Below are positions 18,098 through 27,712 of a stretch of 64,000 nucleotides of DNA, one piece after another (the first letter of the stretch is position 1; each line of letters starts with the position of its first letter). Both the position numbers and the translations under genes were made by a program. Source of the DNA: Arthrobacter sp. AZCC_0090 (lineage in GTDB: Bacteria > Actinomycetota > Actinomycetes > Actinomycetales > Micrococcaceae); contig NZ_JACHEE010000004.1 of assembly GCF_014207375.1 (NCBI RefSeq), positions 62,001 through 126,000 on the forward strand. Reading direction: 5' to 3'. The notes under the pieces were generated by a model, which did not search any database, was not told where the DNA came from, and saw nothing but the letters and a program-made list of their open reading frames with translations.

Positions 18098-18139
18098 AAC
18101 TGCGACGGCGGCACCTCCGCAGGTGCCGCCGACGCAGTT
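18098..18139 (-). terminator. Hairpin terminator after the Old Yellow Enzyme gene
   Basis: Arms 18098-18116 and 18121-18139 pair over 19 positions with one A/A mismatch and a four-base loop (CCGC). It starts 8 bases past the stop of the Old Yellow Enzyme gene. No strong T-run follows. Confidence 0.7.
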
Positions 18140-18146
18140 CGGGGTT

Positions 18147-19217
18147 CTAGTTGGCGTAGAACGGGTAGTCGGTGTATCCCTTGGCGCCTTCACCGTAGAA
18201 CGTGGAGGGATCCGGCTCGTTGAGCGGGAGGCTCTCACGCCACCGGCGCGCCAGGTCCGGGTTGGCAATGGCCGGACGGCCAACCACCACGGCGTCGGCG
18301 TGTCCATCAGCCACGAGTGCCAGGGCTTCGTCCCGCGTGGTTACTTCGCCGAAGCCAGTGTTCACCAGGAATGTGCCTTTGAAGCGCTCGCGCAGGTCTT
18401 GGACAAGTGTGGCCTTGGGATCGTGGTGGAGGATGCTGAGGTAGGCCAGGTTGAGCGAGGCGATGGTGTCCACCAAGACCTCGTACGTTGCCCGAACATC
18501 GGCGGGATCGGTTTCGGCGATTCCCTGGACCGAGTGCTCCGGGGAAATCCGGATGCCCACCCGGTTGGCGCCCAAAGCTTCAACCACCGCGTTGACGGTC
18601 TCGATCACGAAGTGGGCGCGGTTTTCCGGAGAGCCACCGTAGCTGTCGGTGCGGACATTGGTGTTAGGGGCAAGGAACTCGTGCAGCAGGTAGCCGTTGG
18701 CCGAGTGCAGTTCAACGCCATCGAATCCTGCCTCGATGGCGTTCCGGGATGCCGTGACGATTTCCTGGATCACTGCAGGAAGTTCATCGGTGCTCAGTTC
18801 GCGCGGCACGGGGTAGGGCTTCTTACCGTTCGGTGTGCGGACTTCACCGTCGATGGCCACGGCGCTTGGTGCCACGATCTCGCGACCTCCGGTGATGTCC
18901 GAGTGAGAAACGCGCCCGCCGTGCATGATCTGGGCAAACATCCGGCCGCCTTCGGCATGGACGGCGTCGGTCACCTTCTTCCAGCCCGCGATCTGTTCAT
19001 CCGTGACCAGACCGGGCTGGCCCGGATAGGACTGGCCTGCCGGCGTCGGGTAGGTGCCCTCGCTGACAATCAGCCCGAGGGAGGCACGCTGCCGGTAGTG
19101 TTCCACAACCAGCGGGCCGGGAATGCCTTCGGCGCCCGACCGGACACGGGTCAGGGGCGCCATGACCAAGCGGTTAGGAAGTTCAAGTTCGCCGAGCGTC
19201 AATGGGGAAAACAACAT
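18147..19217 (-). CDS. Old Yellow Enzyme family NADH:flavin oxidoreductase / alkene reductase
   Basis: A 356-residue FMN TIM barrel. Family signatures include LPNRLVMAPLTR at the N-terminus, the QIMHGGRVSH loop, the substrate-binding His/Asn pair in HSANGYLLHEF, NVRTDSYGG, and VVVGRPAIANPDL at the phosphate-binding end. Such enzymes reduce activated C=C bonds or nitro compounds with NAD(P)H (NemA/XenA type). Its own promoter region probably lies at 19218-19413, where I see no other gene. The physiological substrate is unknown. Confidence 0.92.
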   Translation of the reverse strand: MLFSPLTLGELELPNRLVMAPLTRVRSGAEGIPGPLVVEHYRQRASLGLIVSEGTYPTPAGQSYPGQPGLVTDEQIAGWKKVTDAVHAEGGRMFAQIMHGGRVSHSDITGGREIVAPSAVAIDGEVRTPNGKKPYPVPRELSTDELPAVIQEIVTASRNAIEAGFDGVELHSANGYLLHEFLAPNTNVRTDSYGGSPENRAHFVIETVNAVVEALGANRVGIRISPEHSVQGIAETDPADVRATYEVLVDTIASLNLAYLSILHHDPKATLVQDLRERFKGTFLVNTGFGEVTTRDEALALVADGHADAVVVGRPAIANPDLARRWRESLPLNEPDPSTFYGEGAKGYTDYPFYAN

Positions 19218-19413
19218 GAGCAGTGCCTTTCAAACGGGAACGGATCCACTGGCGGCAACTGCCCCGCGCCTGCAACTATTCCTGTTGAGACGGGGATCAC
19301 ACGATAATGGCGGTGCCCCGCCTTCCGCATTCGCCCCAGCGAGGCACGGTTCGAACTTGTACGGACTCGAAATGGACCGGATCGGCGGGGAAATTCGGAG
19401 TATTCACTCCTGG

Positions 19414-20331
19414 CTATTTCTCGGGGACGCCCGGGCAGCCCTCGCCTTGTGGATTCACGATGCAGTTGTCTGCGTAATTACGCGTGATGGACCGCCAGAC
19501 GCTCACGTTCTGTGGCGGCGAGCCAAACTGACCCGTGCCCGGAATCGGCAGGCTCGGACCGCCGTTCACGGAGTAGGTACCTCGGAAGGTGGTGGTCAAC
19601 ACAACACGGTAGTCAGATGTCCCGGTGTAGACATGGCTTGTGCGCGTCTTTTCGCCCCATCTTTCTTCTGGAAGTGGACCACCCATAGTTTGCACTGGCC
19701 CGAACTTAGTGCCGTCGCCGTAGTCCCATTGGTATTCGACTGGCTCGGCATTTATCACCACTTTTTGCCCGAGCATGTTAACAGTGAACGTCTGCTCCGA
19801 TGCCTCAGCGAAGAAGTTTGTTTCTGCTCCCTTGAGTGTGTGCGGAAATGGCTGAATACCTGATGCAGCAGGAGAGACTGGCAGTTGCTGGAATTTTGAC
19901 CGGATCTGGGCAGCAATTTGCTCCAAGACATCAGTCGGCTTTTCCGAATACATACAGCGGTCCGGCCGCATGGCAGTCCATGCCGGTGGATCAAAAGCCT
20001 TGAGCGACTCGAACCAGCGGACTGGCCTCCCGTTCTCTCCGTCCTTGCATTCCGCTGCCCCCGCTAGACACGCTTTGTCGAAATTGTTTTGACCGCTGTC
20101 GAGGCATAACAGCTCGAACTTGTACTGTTTGGGATCCTCAGCTCCAGCCGCTGGCAAGTCCACCCACGACCCGCTGCCGGCGTCATATCTCCAAACACCA
20201 ATGCCGCGTTGACTCCACGAAATATCTGAGTCACCCTGCTGAGCATTTGAAGGCGAGGCGATGAACAGACCACCCACAACAAGGCACAAGCTGACCAGAC
20301 TTCGGGTTGCAGTTCGGACCCAGACGGTCAC
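19414..20331 (-). CDS. Secreted protein with PKD-like domain, unknown function
   Basis: A 305-residue exported protein. The N-terminus is a typical signal peptide with a hydrophobic core and likely cleavage after SNA. A PKD-like beta-sandwich segment spans about residues 195-265 (YQWDYGDGTKFGP, TSHVYTGTSDYRVVLTT). Six or more Cys residues suggest disulfides outside the cell. Start is GTG at 20331, overlapping the TAG stop of the upstream lipoprotein gene by one base, so the two are coupled. Base composition is visibly lower in GC than its neighbours. A cell-surface or secretion-linked role is inferred only from the signal peptide and PKD fold. Confidence 0.75.
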   Translation of the reverse strand: MTVWVRTATRSLVSLCLVVGGLFIASPSNAQQGDSDISWSQRGIGVWRYDAGSGSWVDLPAAGAEDPKQYKFELLCLDSGQNNFDKACLAGAAECKDGENGRPVRWFESLKAFDPPAWTAMRPDRCMYSEKPTDVLEQIAAQIRSKFQQLPVSPAASGIQPFPHTLKGAETNFFAEASEQTFTVNMLGQKVVINAEPVEYQWDYGDGTKFGPVQTMGGPLPEERWGEKTRTSHVYTGTSDYRVVLTTTFRGTYSVNGGPSLPIPGTGQFGSPPQNVSVWRSITRNYADNCIVNPQGEGCPGVPEK

Positions 20332-20972
20332 TAGCTACCCAAGCGGTCAACGTTTGAAGCGAACCATCTGCCATCCACGTATCTGGCGATGACTAGATCA
20401 CCGAGAACGCCGGAGGCCGCGACACTCTGCCCGACACTCCCATCGGCATTGTGCAAGGTTCCAGCTGATTGTTGGGACTGTACGGCCACTTGGTACTCCC
20501 CGCTAACCGTGGCCGCGAATTTCGATGTGACAGCCTGAACCTGGATTTCGCTTCCGACGATCCATCGACCGTTGGAGCTCCACTTCTCGATCCCAGGAAA
20601 GACCTTGCCACACATCGCGCAGGTCGAGTTTGTGACTTCTCTAATGGGTCCCAACTGGCCAGTCTCAAACCCGTAGTTCAGCAGGTCATACCAGTACCTA
20701 GCAAACGCCTCCACCCCCTCCTTGCTATTCGCCTTCGCGGCCTCCGGCAGCACCGGGACGGGCACATTCTGCGCTTTTCCCTTGGAGTCGGCCGGTTTGT
20801 AGGCAGCAGTCGGACTGGGTGTAGCTGTGGCACTGGCAGAAGCAGTTGGCGACGCCGATTGTTCGGCCTGCGACTGGCCACTGTTCCCGCAGGCAGTCAG
20901 CGTCAACCCTGCCGCAAGGGTGGCAATGAGGATGAGTCGGGCGCGGGCGAAAATGGAAGTGCGTGGAGTCAT
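20331..20972 (-). CDS. DUF6318-like lipoprotein
   Basis: A 213-residue lipoprotein. The signal peptide ends in the lipobox LTAC (Cys at about residue 28), followed by a Ser/Ala/Thr/Pro-rich linker to about residue 60. The globular part has EAFARYWYDLLNYGFETG and a CAMC pair, as in DUF6318 proteins of Actinobacteria; the fold resembles small NTF2-like exported proteins. GGGGGA lies about 9 bases before the ATG. It is co-transcribed with the PKD-like secreted protein, so the two may act together at the outer face of the membrane. Function unknown. Confidence 0.75.
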   Translation of the reverse strand: MTPRTSIFARARLILIATLAAGLTLTACGNSGQSQAEQSASPTASASATATPSPTAAYKPADSKGKAQNVPVPVLPEAAKANSKEGVEAFARYWYDLLNYGFETGQLGPIREVTNSTCAMCGKVFPGIEKWSSNGRWIVGSEIQVQAVTSKFAATVSGEYQVAVQSQQSAGTLHNADGSVGQSVAASGVLGDLVIARYVDGRWFASNVDRLGS

Positions 20973-21050
20973 GGTTTGCTATCCCCCAGATAGTTTCAAG
21001 ACTGAGCATTTCCCAAAAGGGTAACCCAATTGCCAACTTTGCCTTAAAAG

Positions 21051-21059
21051 TTATCCACA
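21051..21059 (+). other. Isolated DnaA-box match
   Basis: TTATCCACA matches the consensus DnaA box exactly. It is single, with no second box, AT-rich unwinding region or dnaA/dnaN genes nearby, so it is not an origin. A chance match or minor DnaA site is likely. Confidence 0.3.
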
Positions 21060-21129
21060 GCCCGGACTCGCTCCCCCACCGGAGCGCAGCAGCACAGCCG
21101 AAGCGCAGCAGCAGAAACGACAAACCAAA

Positions 21130-21178
21130 GGCCTCGACGACGGGACCGCGGCCAGGCCGCCCATCCGTCGTCGAGGCC
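21130..21178 (-). terminator. Rho-independent terminator of the NCS1 permease gene
   Basis: A perfect 14-bp stem pairs 21130-21143 with 21165-21178. On the minus strand it is followed by a T-rich stretch (TTTGGTTTGT). It starts about 25 bases after the permease stop. Confidence 0.8.
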
Positions 21179-21202
21179 CATGGGGCCTTTTACCTTTGCG
21201 CC

Positions 21203-23014
21203 TTACCTCTGCGCCGGCAGCACCAACTCCCCCGACTTATCCGTCGACAAAGCGAGCGAAGAGATGTACTGCGGCTCGCCGTCGGGCCCGTCCTGGGCGG
21301 AACGGACCATGTCCGGTCGTTCGAACTCCAGTCTTGTCACGTGGCACGGAAGCTTGGCGTCGCTGGGGTTGCCGTCGGCGTCGAACATTGGCAGATCGAT
21401 GCCGTCGTCGGAACGGCGCAGGTAGTACTTCCCCCGGGTCAACACAGCCAGCGCGGGCGGCAGGACAAGGGCCAGCCCGACGGCGAAGATCGGCGAGTAC
21501 GGCTGAACAGCAGCACCGAAAGCACCGAAGAACACGGCAATCGAGACAACAGCTGATACCAGCATCGAGATAAAGCCGACCGGGTTGACCGCATAAAGCA
21601 TGCCGCGCCGGAACTCGGGAACTTTGGGTGAAATCTTGAGCAGGTATTTGTTGATGGCGATATCGGACGCGACGGTGACAACCCATGCCATGGCACAGTT
21701 CGCGTAGAAACCAAGGATGGTGTTGAGGAATTCGAACATATTCGCTTCCATCAGCACCAGGGCAATCACCAGGTTGACCACCACAAACACCATCCGGCCC
21801 GGGTAGCTTTTGGTCATGCGGGTGAAGCTGTTGGTCCAGGCTAGGGAGCCGGAGTAGGCGTTGGTCACGTTGATCTTGATCTGTGAAATGACCACCAGCA
21901 CCACGGCCAAGGTCATCGCCAGCCAGGCCGGCATCATTTCCTGGTACACGCCAAGGAACTGGTGCACGGGCTCGTTCGCGTGGACGGAGGCCGCCGGATC
22001 CAGCGTAGCGATCAGGTAGATGGCGATGAACATTCCGACGATCTGCTTGATCGCGCCGAAGATCACCCAACCCGGACCGGCCAGGATCACGGCGCGCCAC
22101 CATGCACCGCGGTTCTCTGCGGTCTTGGGCGGCATGAAGCGCAAGTAATCAATCTGTTCCGCGATCTGCGCCATGAGTGACAGGCAGACACCTGCGGCCA
22201 GCATCACGGAGGCCAAGTTGGTCCCTTCAGCCCCCGATTTGCCCGTGAACGCGAAGAAATCCCCGATGCTGTCGGGGTGCGAAATCACCAAATACCCCAC
22301 CGGCACCACCATGAGCAGGAGCCACAAAGGCGTGGTCCACACCTGCAACTTGGACAGGGCTTTCATCCCGTAAATCACCAGCGGAATGACAATAAGCGTA
22401 GACGCCGCATAGCCAAGCCACTGCGGAATACCCAGGCCAAGTTCCAGGCCTTGAGCCATGATGGAACCCTCGAGTGCGAAGAAAATGAACGTGAAGGTCG
22501 CAAAAATAACGTTGGTGACCACCGAACCGTAGTAGCCGAAACCGGAGCCCCGGGTTATGAGGTCAAGGTCGATGTTGTACCGGGCGGCGTAATAAGCCAA
22601 AGGAAATCCCGTGGCAAAAATGACTACGGCCGCCACCACAATTCCCAGAATCGCATTCACGGTGCCATACGAAATACCGATATTCGCGCCGATGGAGAAA
22701 TCCGCCAAATAGGCGATTCCACCGAGGGCACTCGTCGCCACCACGCCCGCGCCCCATTTGCGGTAGGACCGCGGCGCGAACCTGAGGGTGTAGTCCTCCA
22801 GGCTCTCCTTCGCTGCGCTCATCGCATCGGCGTTGCCCGCCGCGCGGCTCCCAGCCGTCCGGTTGCCCGCCGCGCGGCTCCCGGCCGTCCGGTTGCCCGC
22901 CGTTCGGCTCCCGGCGCCTAGCGCCCCGGAAGGTTCGACGACGGCGACCCCCTCTGGGGAGCGGCCCGCCGTCGGGAGTTCAAGCACTTGTGTTGTCTTC
23001 GAATCGTCAGTCAT
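21203..23014 (-). CDS. NCS1-type permease (purine-cytosine permease family)
   Basis: A 603-residue 12-segment transporter of the nucleobase:cation symporter-1 family. It is recognised by RFAPRSYRKWGAG before the first segment, the FSIGANIGISYG segment and NVTNAYSGSLAWTNSF. It resembles the large branch whose substrates can be cytosine, purines, hydantoins or vitamins. The first 65 or so residues are a cytoplasmic, low-complexity extension rich in AGSRTAGNR-like repeats, encoded by a 30-bp tandem repeat. It is divergent from bioB across a 217-base gap; a link to biotin or its precursors is possible but not shown. A terminator follows at 21130-21178. Confidence 0.85.
   Translation of the reverse strand: MTDDSKTTQVLELPTAGRSPEGVAVVEPSGALGAGSRTAGNRTAGSRAAGNRTAGSRAAGNADAMSAAKESLEDYTLRFAPRSYRKWGAGVVATSALGGIAYLADFSIGANIGISYGTVNAILGIVVAAVVIFATGFPLAYYAARYNIDLDLITRGSGFGYYGSVVTNVIFATFTFIFFALEGSIMAQGLELGLGIPQWLGYAASTLIVIPLVIYGMKALSKLQVWTTPLWLLLMVVPVGYLVISHPDSIGDFFAFTGKSGAEGTNLASVMLAAGVCLSLMAQIAEQIDYLRFMPPKTAENRGAWWRAVILAGPGWVIFGAIKQIVGMFIAIYLIATLDPAASVHANEPVHQFLGVYQEMMPAWLAMTLAVVLVVISQIKINVTNAYSGSLAWTNSFTRMTKSYPGRMVFVVVNLVIALVLMEANMFEFLNTILGFYANCAMAWVVTVASDIAINKYLLKISPKVPEFRRGMLYAVNPVGFISMLVSAVVSIAVFFGAFGAAVQPYSPIFAVGLALVLPPALAVLTRGKYYLRRSDDGIDLPMFDADGNPSDAKLPCHVTRLEFERPDMVRSAQDGPDGEPQYISSLALSTDKSGELVLPAQR
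22831..22915. repeat. 30-bp in-frame tandem repeat in the permease N-terminus
   Basis: Units at 22831-22860 and 22861-22890 differ by two bases; a third, partial unit runs 22891-22915. They encode the repeated AGSRAAGNRT near the permease N-terminus. The period is a multiple of three. Confidence 0.9.
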
Positions 23015-23143
23015 CCCCGCAACTTTCCTCGTCTGGACATGCGCTCGACGCTATCGACCGGAAGGCACCACGGAGTCACCACGATGTTTCCGCGCTGTAA
23101 CTTATCCAGCGAGTCGGCCGCCAAGATTGCGGCTCCGGGTTTG

Positions 23144-23153
23144 TGGACGTCCA
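23144..23153. promoter_or_regulatory. Palindrome in the permease-bioB divergent promoter region
   Basis: TGGACGTCCA is a perfect 10-bp palindrome, extended by near-symmetric flanks (TTG on the left, ACAA on the right). It lies 79 bases before the bioB ATG. It is an operator candidate for a biotin regulator or the permease. It does not match the BioQ site (TGAAC-N3-GTTCA) I know from other Actinobacteria. Confidence 0.4.
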
Positions 23154-23231
23154 ACAAAATCACGATCCCACAGGCCCATTACCGTCGAGAAGGAACGCAC
23201 CATCCCCTGCAAGTAGCGGCCGAGGAGCACC

Positions 23232-24260
23232 ATGACCACCCAGCCAAACCCAAGGCGTACGTCCACCTATCAGATTCTGGAAACAGCCCGCGAGCAAGTC
23301 CTCGCGAAGGGCGAAGGCCTCAGAGAATCCCAGTTGCTCGAGATCCTGGAGCTCCCGGACGAGGCCATTCCCGAGGCCCTCCAGCTTGCCCACGAAGTCC
23401 GTTTGGAGCACTGCGGCGAAGAGGTCGAGGTGGAAGGCATCATCTCCATCAAGACCGGAGGATGCCCGGAAGACTGCCATTTCTGCAGCCAATCGGGCCT
23501 GTTTGACAGCCCGGTCCGCGGCGTCTGGCTCGACATCCCCGAGCTCGTCAAAGCCGCCAAAGAAACCGCCGCCACCGGGGCAACGGAGTTCTGCATCGTA
23601 GCTGCCGTCCGTGGCCCGGACATCAAGCTGATGAACCAGATCAAGTTCGCGATCGACCGCATCAACGCAGAAGTGAACATCAACATCGCCTGTTCCTTGG
23701 GCATGCTCACCCAGCGCCAAGTGGACCAGCTCGCCGAATGGGGCGTCCACCGCTACAACCACAACCTCGAAACAGCTCGCAGCTACTTCCCCGAGGTCGT
23801 CACCACCCACAGCTACGAGGAACGCCTGGACACCTGCAATATGGTCAAGGCCGCCGGCATGGAACTTTGCTGCGGCGCCCTGATCGGGATGGGCGAAACC
23901 ACCGCCCAGCGGGCCGAGCTCGCGAGCCAACTCGCAGCCCTCGAACCCCACGAAGTCCCACTCAACTTCCTCAATCCGCGCCCGGGAACACCTCTCGAAA
24001 ACCAGGGAATCATGGACGGCAAAGACGCCCTCCGAGCGATCGCGGCGTTCCGTCTCGCCATGCCGCGGACCGTCCTGCGCTACGCCGGCGGGCGGGAATT
24101 GACCCTGGGCGATCTCGGCACCCGCGAAGGCCTCATGGGCGGCATCAACGCCGTGATCGTCGGTAACTACCTCACCACGCTGGGGCGTCCGGCCGACGCG
24201 GACCTCAACCTCCTCGTGGAGCTGAACATGCCCATCAAGGAACTCCAGAAGTCGCTGTGA
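23232..24260 (+). CDS. bioB: Biotin synthase
   Basis: A 342-residue radical-SAM enzyme that inserts sulfur into dethiobiotin. The SAM-binding 4Fe-4S motif CPEDCHFC lies at about residues 77-84. Conserved BioB stretches [19 protein letters not shown] and [13 protein letters not shown] are present, including the Arg/Cys ligands of the second cluster. The ATG follows GAGGAG. It opens the biotin operon; its stop overlaps the GTG of bsaP (GTGA), so the two are translationally coupled. Confidence 0.97.
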   Translation: MTTQPNPRRTSTYQILETAREQVLAKGEGLRESQLLEILELPDEAIPEALQLAHEVRLEHCGEEVEVEGIISIKTGGCPEDCHFCSQSGLFDSPVRGVWLDIPELVKAAKETAATGATEFCIVAAVRGPDIKLMNQIKFAIDRINAEVNINIACSLGMLTQRQVDQLAEWGVHRYNHNLETARSYFPEVVTTHSYEERLDTCNMVKAAGMELCCGALIGMGETTAQRAELASQLAALEPHEVPLNFLNPRPGTPLENQGIMDGKDALRAIAAFRLAMPRTVLRYAGGRELTLGDLGTREGLMGGINAVIVGNYLTTLGRPADADLNLLVELNMPIKELQKSL

Positions 24261-24526
24261 GCACGACTGAGACGGCAAGCTTCTGCGGGCACTGCGGCGA
24301 GCCCGCCGCGCAACGCGAGCCCGCCGCGCAGCGCGAGCCCGCCGCGAAAGGCGACCCGGTAACCCAAGGTGAGCGCCCGACGTCGGACGCTCACCAAAGC
24401 TGTCGGCAGCGCCTCGCGATGGAGCCTCCCCGCTATTGCGCCGCGTGCCGGCGGCGCATGAAAGTCCAGGTCACGCCGCTCGGCTGGACCGCCGAGTGCT
24501 CGCGTCACGGACGGCTCACGCCATGA
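24257..24526 (+). CDS. bsaP: Biotin synthase auxiliary protein (BsaP)
   Basis: An 89-residue Cys-rich protein directly after bioB. Metal-binding-type Cys residues occur in FCGHCGE near the N-terminus, then [14 protein letters not shown], and a last Cys in [10 protein letters not shown]. The C-terminal half matches the small proteins found next to bioB in Actinobacteria, which support BioB activity, probably by protecting or renewing its Fe-S cluster. The region between the first Cys pair and the conserved half is a REPAAQ repeat from an 18-bp tandem repeat. It starts with GTG overlapping bioB and ends overlapping the bioA ATG. Confidence 0.85.
   Translation: MSTTETASFCGHCGEPAAQREPAAQREPAAKGDPVTQGERPTSDAHQSCRQRLAMEPPRYCAACRRRMKVQVTPLGWTAECSRHGRLTP
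24299..24352. repeat. 18-bp in-frame tandem repeat in bsaP
   Basis: Three units (24299-24316, 24317-24334, 24335-24352) encode [12 protein letters not shown] and EPAAKG. Only the last is diverged. This lies in the linker of BsaP. Confidence 0.9.
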
Positions 24527-25848
24527 GCGTCATCCAGCGAGACCTCATCCAGCGAGACCGCGCAAGCCTTTGGCATCCGTACGCTCCTGCGTCGGGGACG
24601 CTGCCATTGTGGGAAGTCGAAGACGCCGACGGCGTGATGCTGCGGCTACGTGACGAAGCCGGCGGCGGGCATGAGGTGCTCGATGCCATGTCCTCGTGGT
24701 GGTCCGTCATCCACGGTTACCGGAACCCCGTCCTCGACGCCGCGGCGAAGCGCCAACTAGACACATTCAGCCATGTGATGTTCGGCGGCCTCACGCACGA
24801 ACCAGCTGTGCAATTGGCTGAACGGCTCGTGGCCATGGCTCCTTTCGCCGCAGATCGTCCACGGTTGGAGCGGGTTTTCCTTGCGGATTCGGGGTCGGTG
24901 TCCGTGGAGGTGGCGCTCAAGCTGGCGGTGCAGTTCCAGACCGCATCGGGGTTCCCCAAGCGGCAACGTTTCCTCAGCATCCGCGGCGGTTACCACGGCG
25001 ACACCTTCGCGGCAATGGGGGTCTGCGACCCCGTGGAGGGCATGCATTCGGCCTTCCCGGGCCTGCTCGCTCCCAATGTGTTCGCCGCGAGGCCACCCGC
25101 AGTGGGCTCACCGCCGGAGGAGATCGCGGAGTGGCAGGCCCAGGTTGAAGGCCTCGCAGCGGAACACGCCGATGAACTGGCGGCGATCATCGTAGAGCCC
25201 GTGCTTCAGGGCGCCGGCGGCATGTTCATCTACGCCGCCGAATGCCTGCGCATCCTCCGCGACATCGCCGATCGGCACGGGATCCTCCTGATCCTCGACG
25301 AGATCGCCACGGGTTTCGGCCGCACGGGAGAGCTGTTCGCCGCGGAACATGTGGGCGTGGTTCCGGACATCATGTGCGTCGGCAAGGCGCTCACCGGCGG
25401 CTACCTTACGCTGGCGGCAACGCTGTGCACGGGCGACGTGGCGGCCCGGGTTTCGGGCGGCAGCGCGGGCGCCTTGCTGCACGGCCCCACGTTCATGGGC
25501 AATCCGCTCGCGTGTGCCGTGGCCAATGCGAGCCTGGGAATTCTCGACGGCGGCGCGTGGCGCACCGATGTGGCCCGGATCGGCACGGGCCTGGCCGCTG
25601 GTCTCGAAGCCGCTCATGCGCTCGACGCCGTCAAAGAGGTCCGCACGATCGGCGCCGTGGGCGTCATCGAGCTGAACACGGAAGTGGACGTCGCCGACGT
25701 GACGAGTGCCGCCGTCGGGCACGGGGTCTGGGTGCGGCCATTCCGGAACCTTGTCTACGCGATGCCGCCATATGTCAGCACCGCGGAAGAGGTCCGGCGG
25801 ATGGCCGACGGCATGGTTGCGGCTGTCGCCGAGGTGTACGGCCCATGA
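24523..25848 (+). CDS. bioA: Adenosylmethionine-8-amino-7-oxononanoate aminotransferase
   Basis: A 441-residue class-III PLP aminotransferase that makes 7,8-diaminopelargonate using SAM as amino donor. Motifs include [13 protein letters not shown] near the N-terminus, the [15 protein letters not shown] cofactor region, [13 protein letters not shown] and the PLP Lys in GKALTGGY at about residue 288. The start is the ATG at 24523, overlapping the bsaP stop (ATGA). The longer frame upstream is the shadow of bsaP. The stop overlaps the bioF ATG. Confidence 0.97.
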   Translation: MSVIQRDLIQRDRASLWHPYAPASGTLPLWEVEDADGVMLRLRDEAGGGHEVLDAMSSWWSVIHGYRNPVLDAAAKRQLDTFSHVMFGGLTHEPAVQLAERLVAMAPFAADRPRLERVFLADSGSVSVEVALKLAVQFQTASGFPKRQRFLSIRGGYHGDTFAAMGVCDPVEGMHSAFPGLLAPNVFAARPPAVGSPPEEIAEWQAQVEGLAAEHADELAAIIVEPVLQGAGGMFIYAAECLRILRDIADRHGILLILDEIATGFGRTGELFAAEHVGVVPDIMCVGKALTGGYLTLAATLCTGDVAARVSGGSAGALLHGPTFMGNPLACAVANASLGILDGGAWRTDVARIGTGLAAGLEAAHALDAVKEVRTIGAVGVIELNTEVDVADVTSAAVGHGVWVRPFRNLVYAMPPYVSTAEEVRRMADGMVAAVAEVYGP

Positions 25849-27035
25849 GCACGTCCATGACCGCATGGTTGGAACAACAGGCTGCGGTCCGCGAGCGCCG
25901 GGGCTTGGTCCGGACTCCTGTGACGCGAGGTGCGGCAGACACCTCCGTAGATCTGGCGAGCAACGACTATCTTGGCCTCGCGACGGACCCGAGGCTGGCA
26001 GAGGCTGCCCGGGAAGCGATCGGTCGTTGGGGAACCGGTGCCACCTCCTCGCGACTGGTTGCCGGAACCACGGCGTTGCACCTGGAACTCGAAAACGAGC
26101 TTGCGAAGCTGACAGCCATGGAATCCGCGTTGGTCTTCTCGTCCGGGTACTTGGCCAATCTGGGGGTTACTACGGCACTCGGCGGCCCTGGAACACTCAT
26201 TGTGGCCGACGAACATTGCCACGCTTCGCTGATTGACGGTTTTCGCCTGAGCCGTTCGAGGGTGGAAACGGTCCCCCACAACGATCTCCTCGCAACCGAG
26301 CACCACCTGCGCAAGCGCACGGAACCTCGAGCCCTGATCGCGGTCGAGTCCATCTACAGCGTCTTCGGCGACGCCGCCCCGCTCTCCCAGCTGTTGGCAC
26401 TGGCCGAAGAGTACGACGCGATGCTGCTCGTGGACGAAGCCCATAGCCTCGGCGTTGCGGGACAAGGAGCGTTTCAGGGGTTCGGCGCGGTAGCGGGAAC
26501 GGATCTCTCAGGCCACCCCAACGTGGTCCTGACGGCGACGCTCTCCAAGTCGCTCGGCAGCCAGGGCGGTGCCGTGCTGGGCAGTGCCCTGCTTCGCGAA
26601 CACCTCGTCAACAGGGCACGCAGCTTCATCTTCGACACCGGGCTCGCGCCGTCTTCGGCCGCAGCCGCGCTGGCCGCCGTCGGGATCATCCGCACGGAAC
26701 CCTGGCGGGCTGCCGCCGTCCACCGGAATGCTGCCAGCCTTGCGGCGGGTCTGGCGCCGGCGGTCGAGGCGCCGGTGCTGCACGGGCGGGGCATCGCCGT
26801 CGCGCCCGTTCAGCCAGCCGGCGCCGTGCAATCGATACCCACGCCGTCGGCCGCTGCCGCACTTGCGGCAAGCCAGGCCGCGCACCGGGCGGGTGTCAGG
26901 GTCGGCTGCTTCCGGCCGCCGTCAGTCACCGACGGCGTCTCGCGCCTCCGGCTGACCGCCCGCGCCACCCTGACACCTCACGACATTGACTACGCGTGCG
27001 CAACGTTGCGCAGCATCTTGGAGGAAACTCAGTGA
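25845..27035 (+). CDS. bioF: 8-amino-7-oxononanoate synthase
   Basis: A 396-residue alpha-oxoamine synthase that joins pimeloyl-ACP or -CoA with alanine. It has DLASNDYLGLA, GATSSRLVAGTT, LVDEAHSLGVAG and the PLP Lys in LSKSLGSQGG at about residue 235. The ATG overlaps the bioA stop by four bases. Its own stop overlaps the bioD GTG. The C-terminal third has an Ala/Pro/Val-rich low-complexity stretch but no frame disruption. Confidence 0.95.
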   Translation: MSTSMTAWLEQQAAVRERRGLVRTPVTRGAADTSVDLASNDYLGLATDPRLAEAAREAIGRWGTGATSSRLVAGTTALHLELENELAKLTAMESALVFSSGYLANLGVTTALGGPGTLIVADEHCHASLIDGFRLSRSRVETVPHNDLLATEHHLRKRTEPRALIAVESIYSVFGDAAPLSQLLALAEEYDAMLLVDEAHSLGVAGQGAFQGFGAVAGTDLSGHPNVVLTATLSKSLGSQGGAVLGSALLREHLVNRARSFIFDTGLAPSSAAAALAAVGIIRTEPWRAAAVHRNAASLAAGLAPAVEAPVLHGRGIAVAPVQPAGAVQSIPTPSAAAALAASQAAHRAGVRVGCFRPPSVTDGVSRLRLTARATLTPHDIDYACATLRSILEETQ

Positions 27036-27712
27036 AACTACCCCAAATTGTGCTGGTCACCGGAACGGACACCGGCGTCGGCAAGACGGTCACGACGGCG
27101 GCACTTGCCTCTGCGCTGCAAGCTGAGGGCTGCTCGGTGGCCGTGTACAAGCCGTGCCAAAGCGGCGCTGCAAAAGGTGACTCTGACTGCGCGGAAATCA
27201 CCCGTCTGGCCGGACCGCTGACTGTCGAGGCCGGCGTCGTGCTTCAAGAACCCCTCGCCCCGGTTCCCGCGGCCGCGTTGGATGGAGTCAAGCTGCCGCC
27301 GCTCGCGGCACATGCCAGACGCGTCCGCAAACTCGCCAGCGCCCATGACCATGTCCTCGTGGAGGGCTCCGGCGGTCTCCTCGTGGAGCTAGATCACGAC
27401 GGCGGCACGCTGGCAGATCTGGGCGAGCACCTTGGGCGGGACGCGACTTTTGTGGTGGTTGCGCGTCCCGCATTGGGAACCTTGAACCACACAGCACTGA
27501 CGCTCGAGGCCTTGGATCGCAGGGAACTGGCCGTCCTGGGTGTGGTCCTGGGAACGTGGCCGGATGAACCGGGCGTCCTGGAACACGGCAACCGGGCAAC
27601 CCTGGGCTCGCTGCGGCCGCTTCTCGGGGTGTTGCCCGAGCGTGCCGCCGACCTTCCATCAGTGACGTTCAGGGCAGCGAGCACACACTGGTTGAGCGGA
27701 GTCTGGTCATGA
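27032..27712 (+). CDS. bioD: Dethiobiotin synthetase
   Basis: A 226-residue P-loop enzyme that closes the ureido ring of dethiobiotin with ATP and CO2. It has Walker A GTDTGVGKT at residues 9-17, the KPCQSG substrate loop, VEGSGGLLVEL and the ARPALGTLNHT segment. The GTG start at 27032 overlaps the bioF stop (GTGA), and its stop overlaps the ATG of the P450 gene. Confidence 0.95.
   Translation: MKLPQIVLVTGTDTGVGKTVTTAALASALQAEGCSVAVYKPCQSGAAKGDSDCAEITRLAGPLTVEAGVVLQEPLAPVPAAALDGVKLPPLAAHARRVRKLASAHDHVLVEGSGGLLVELDHDGGTLADLGEHLGRDATFVVVARPALGTLNHTALTLEALDRRELAVLGVVLGTWPDEPGVLEHGNRATLGSLRPLLGVLPERAADLPSVTFRAASTHWLSGVWS

Noticed and set aside
21051..21059. Replication origin suggested by a perfect DnaA box
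   Set aside because: Only one box, no AT-rich unwinding region and no dnaA or dnaN nearby.
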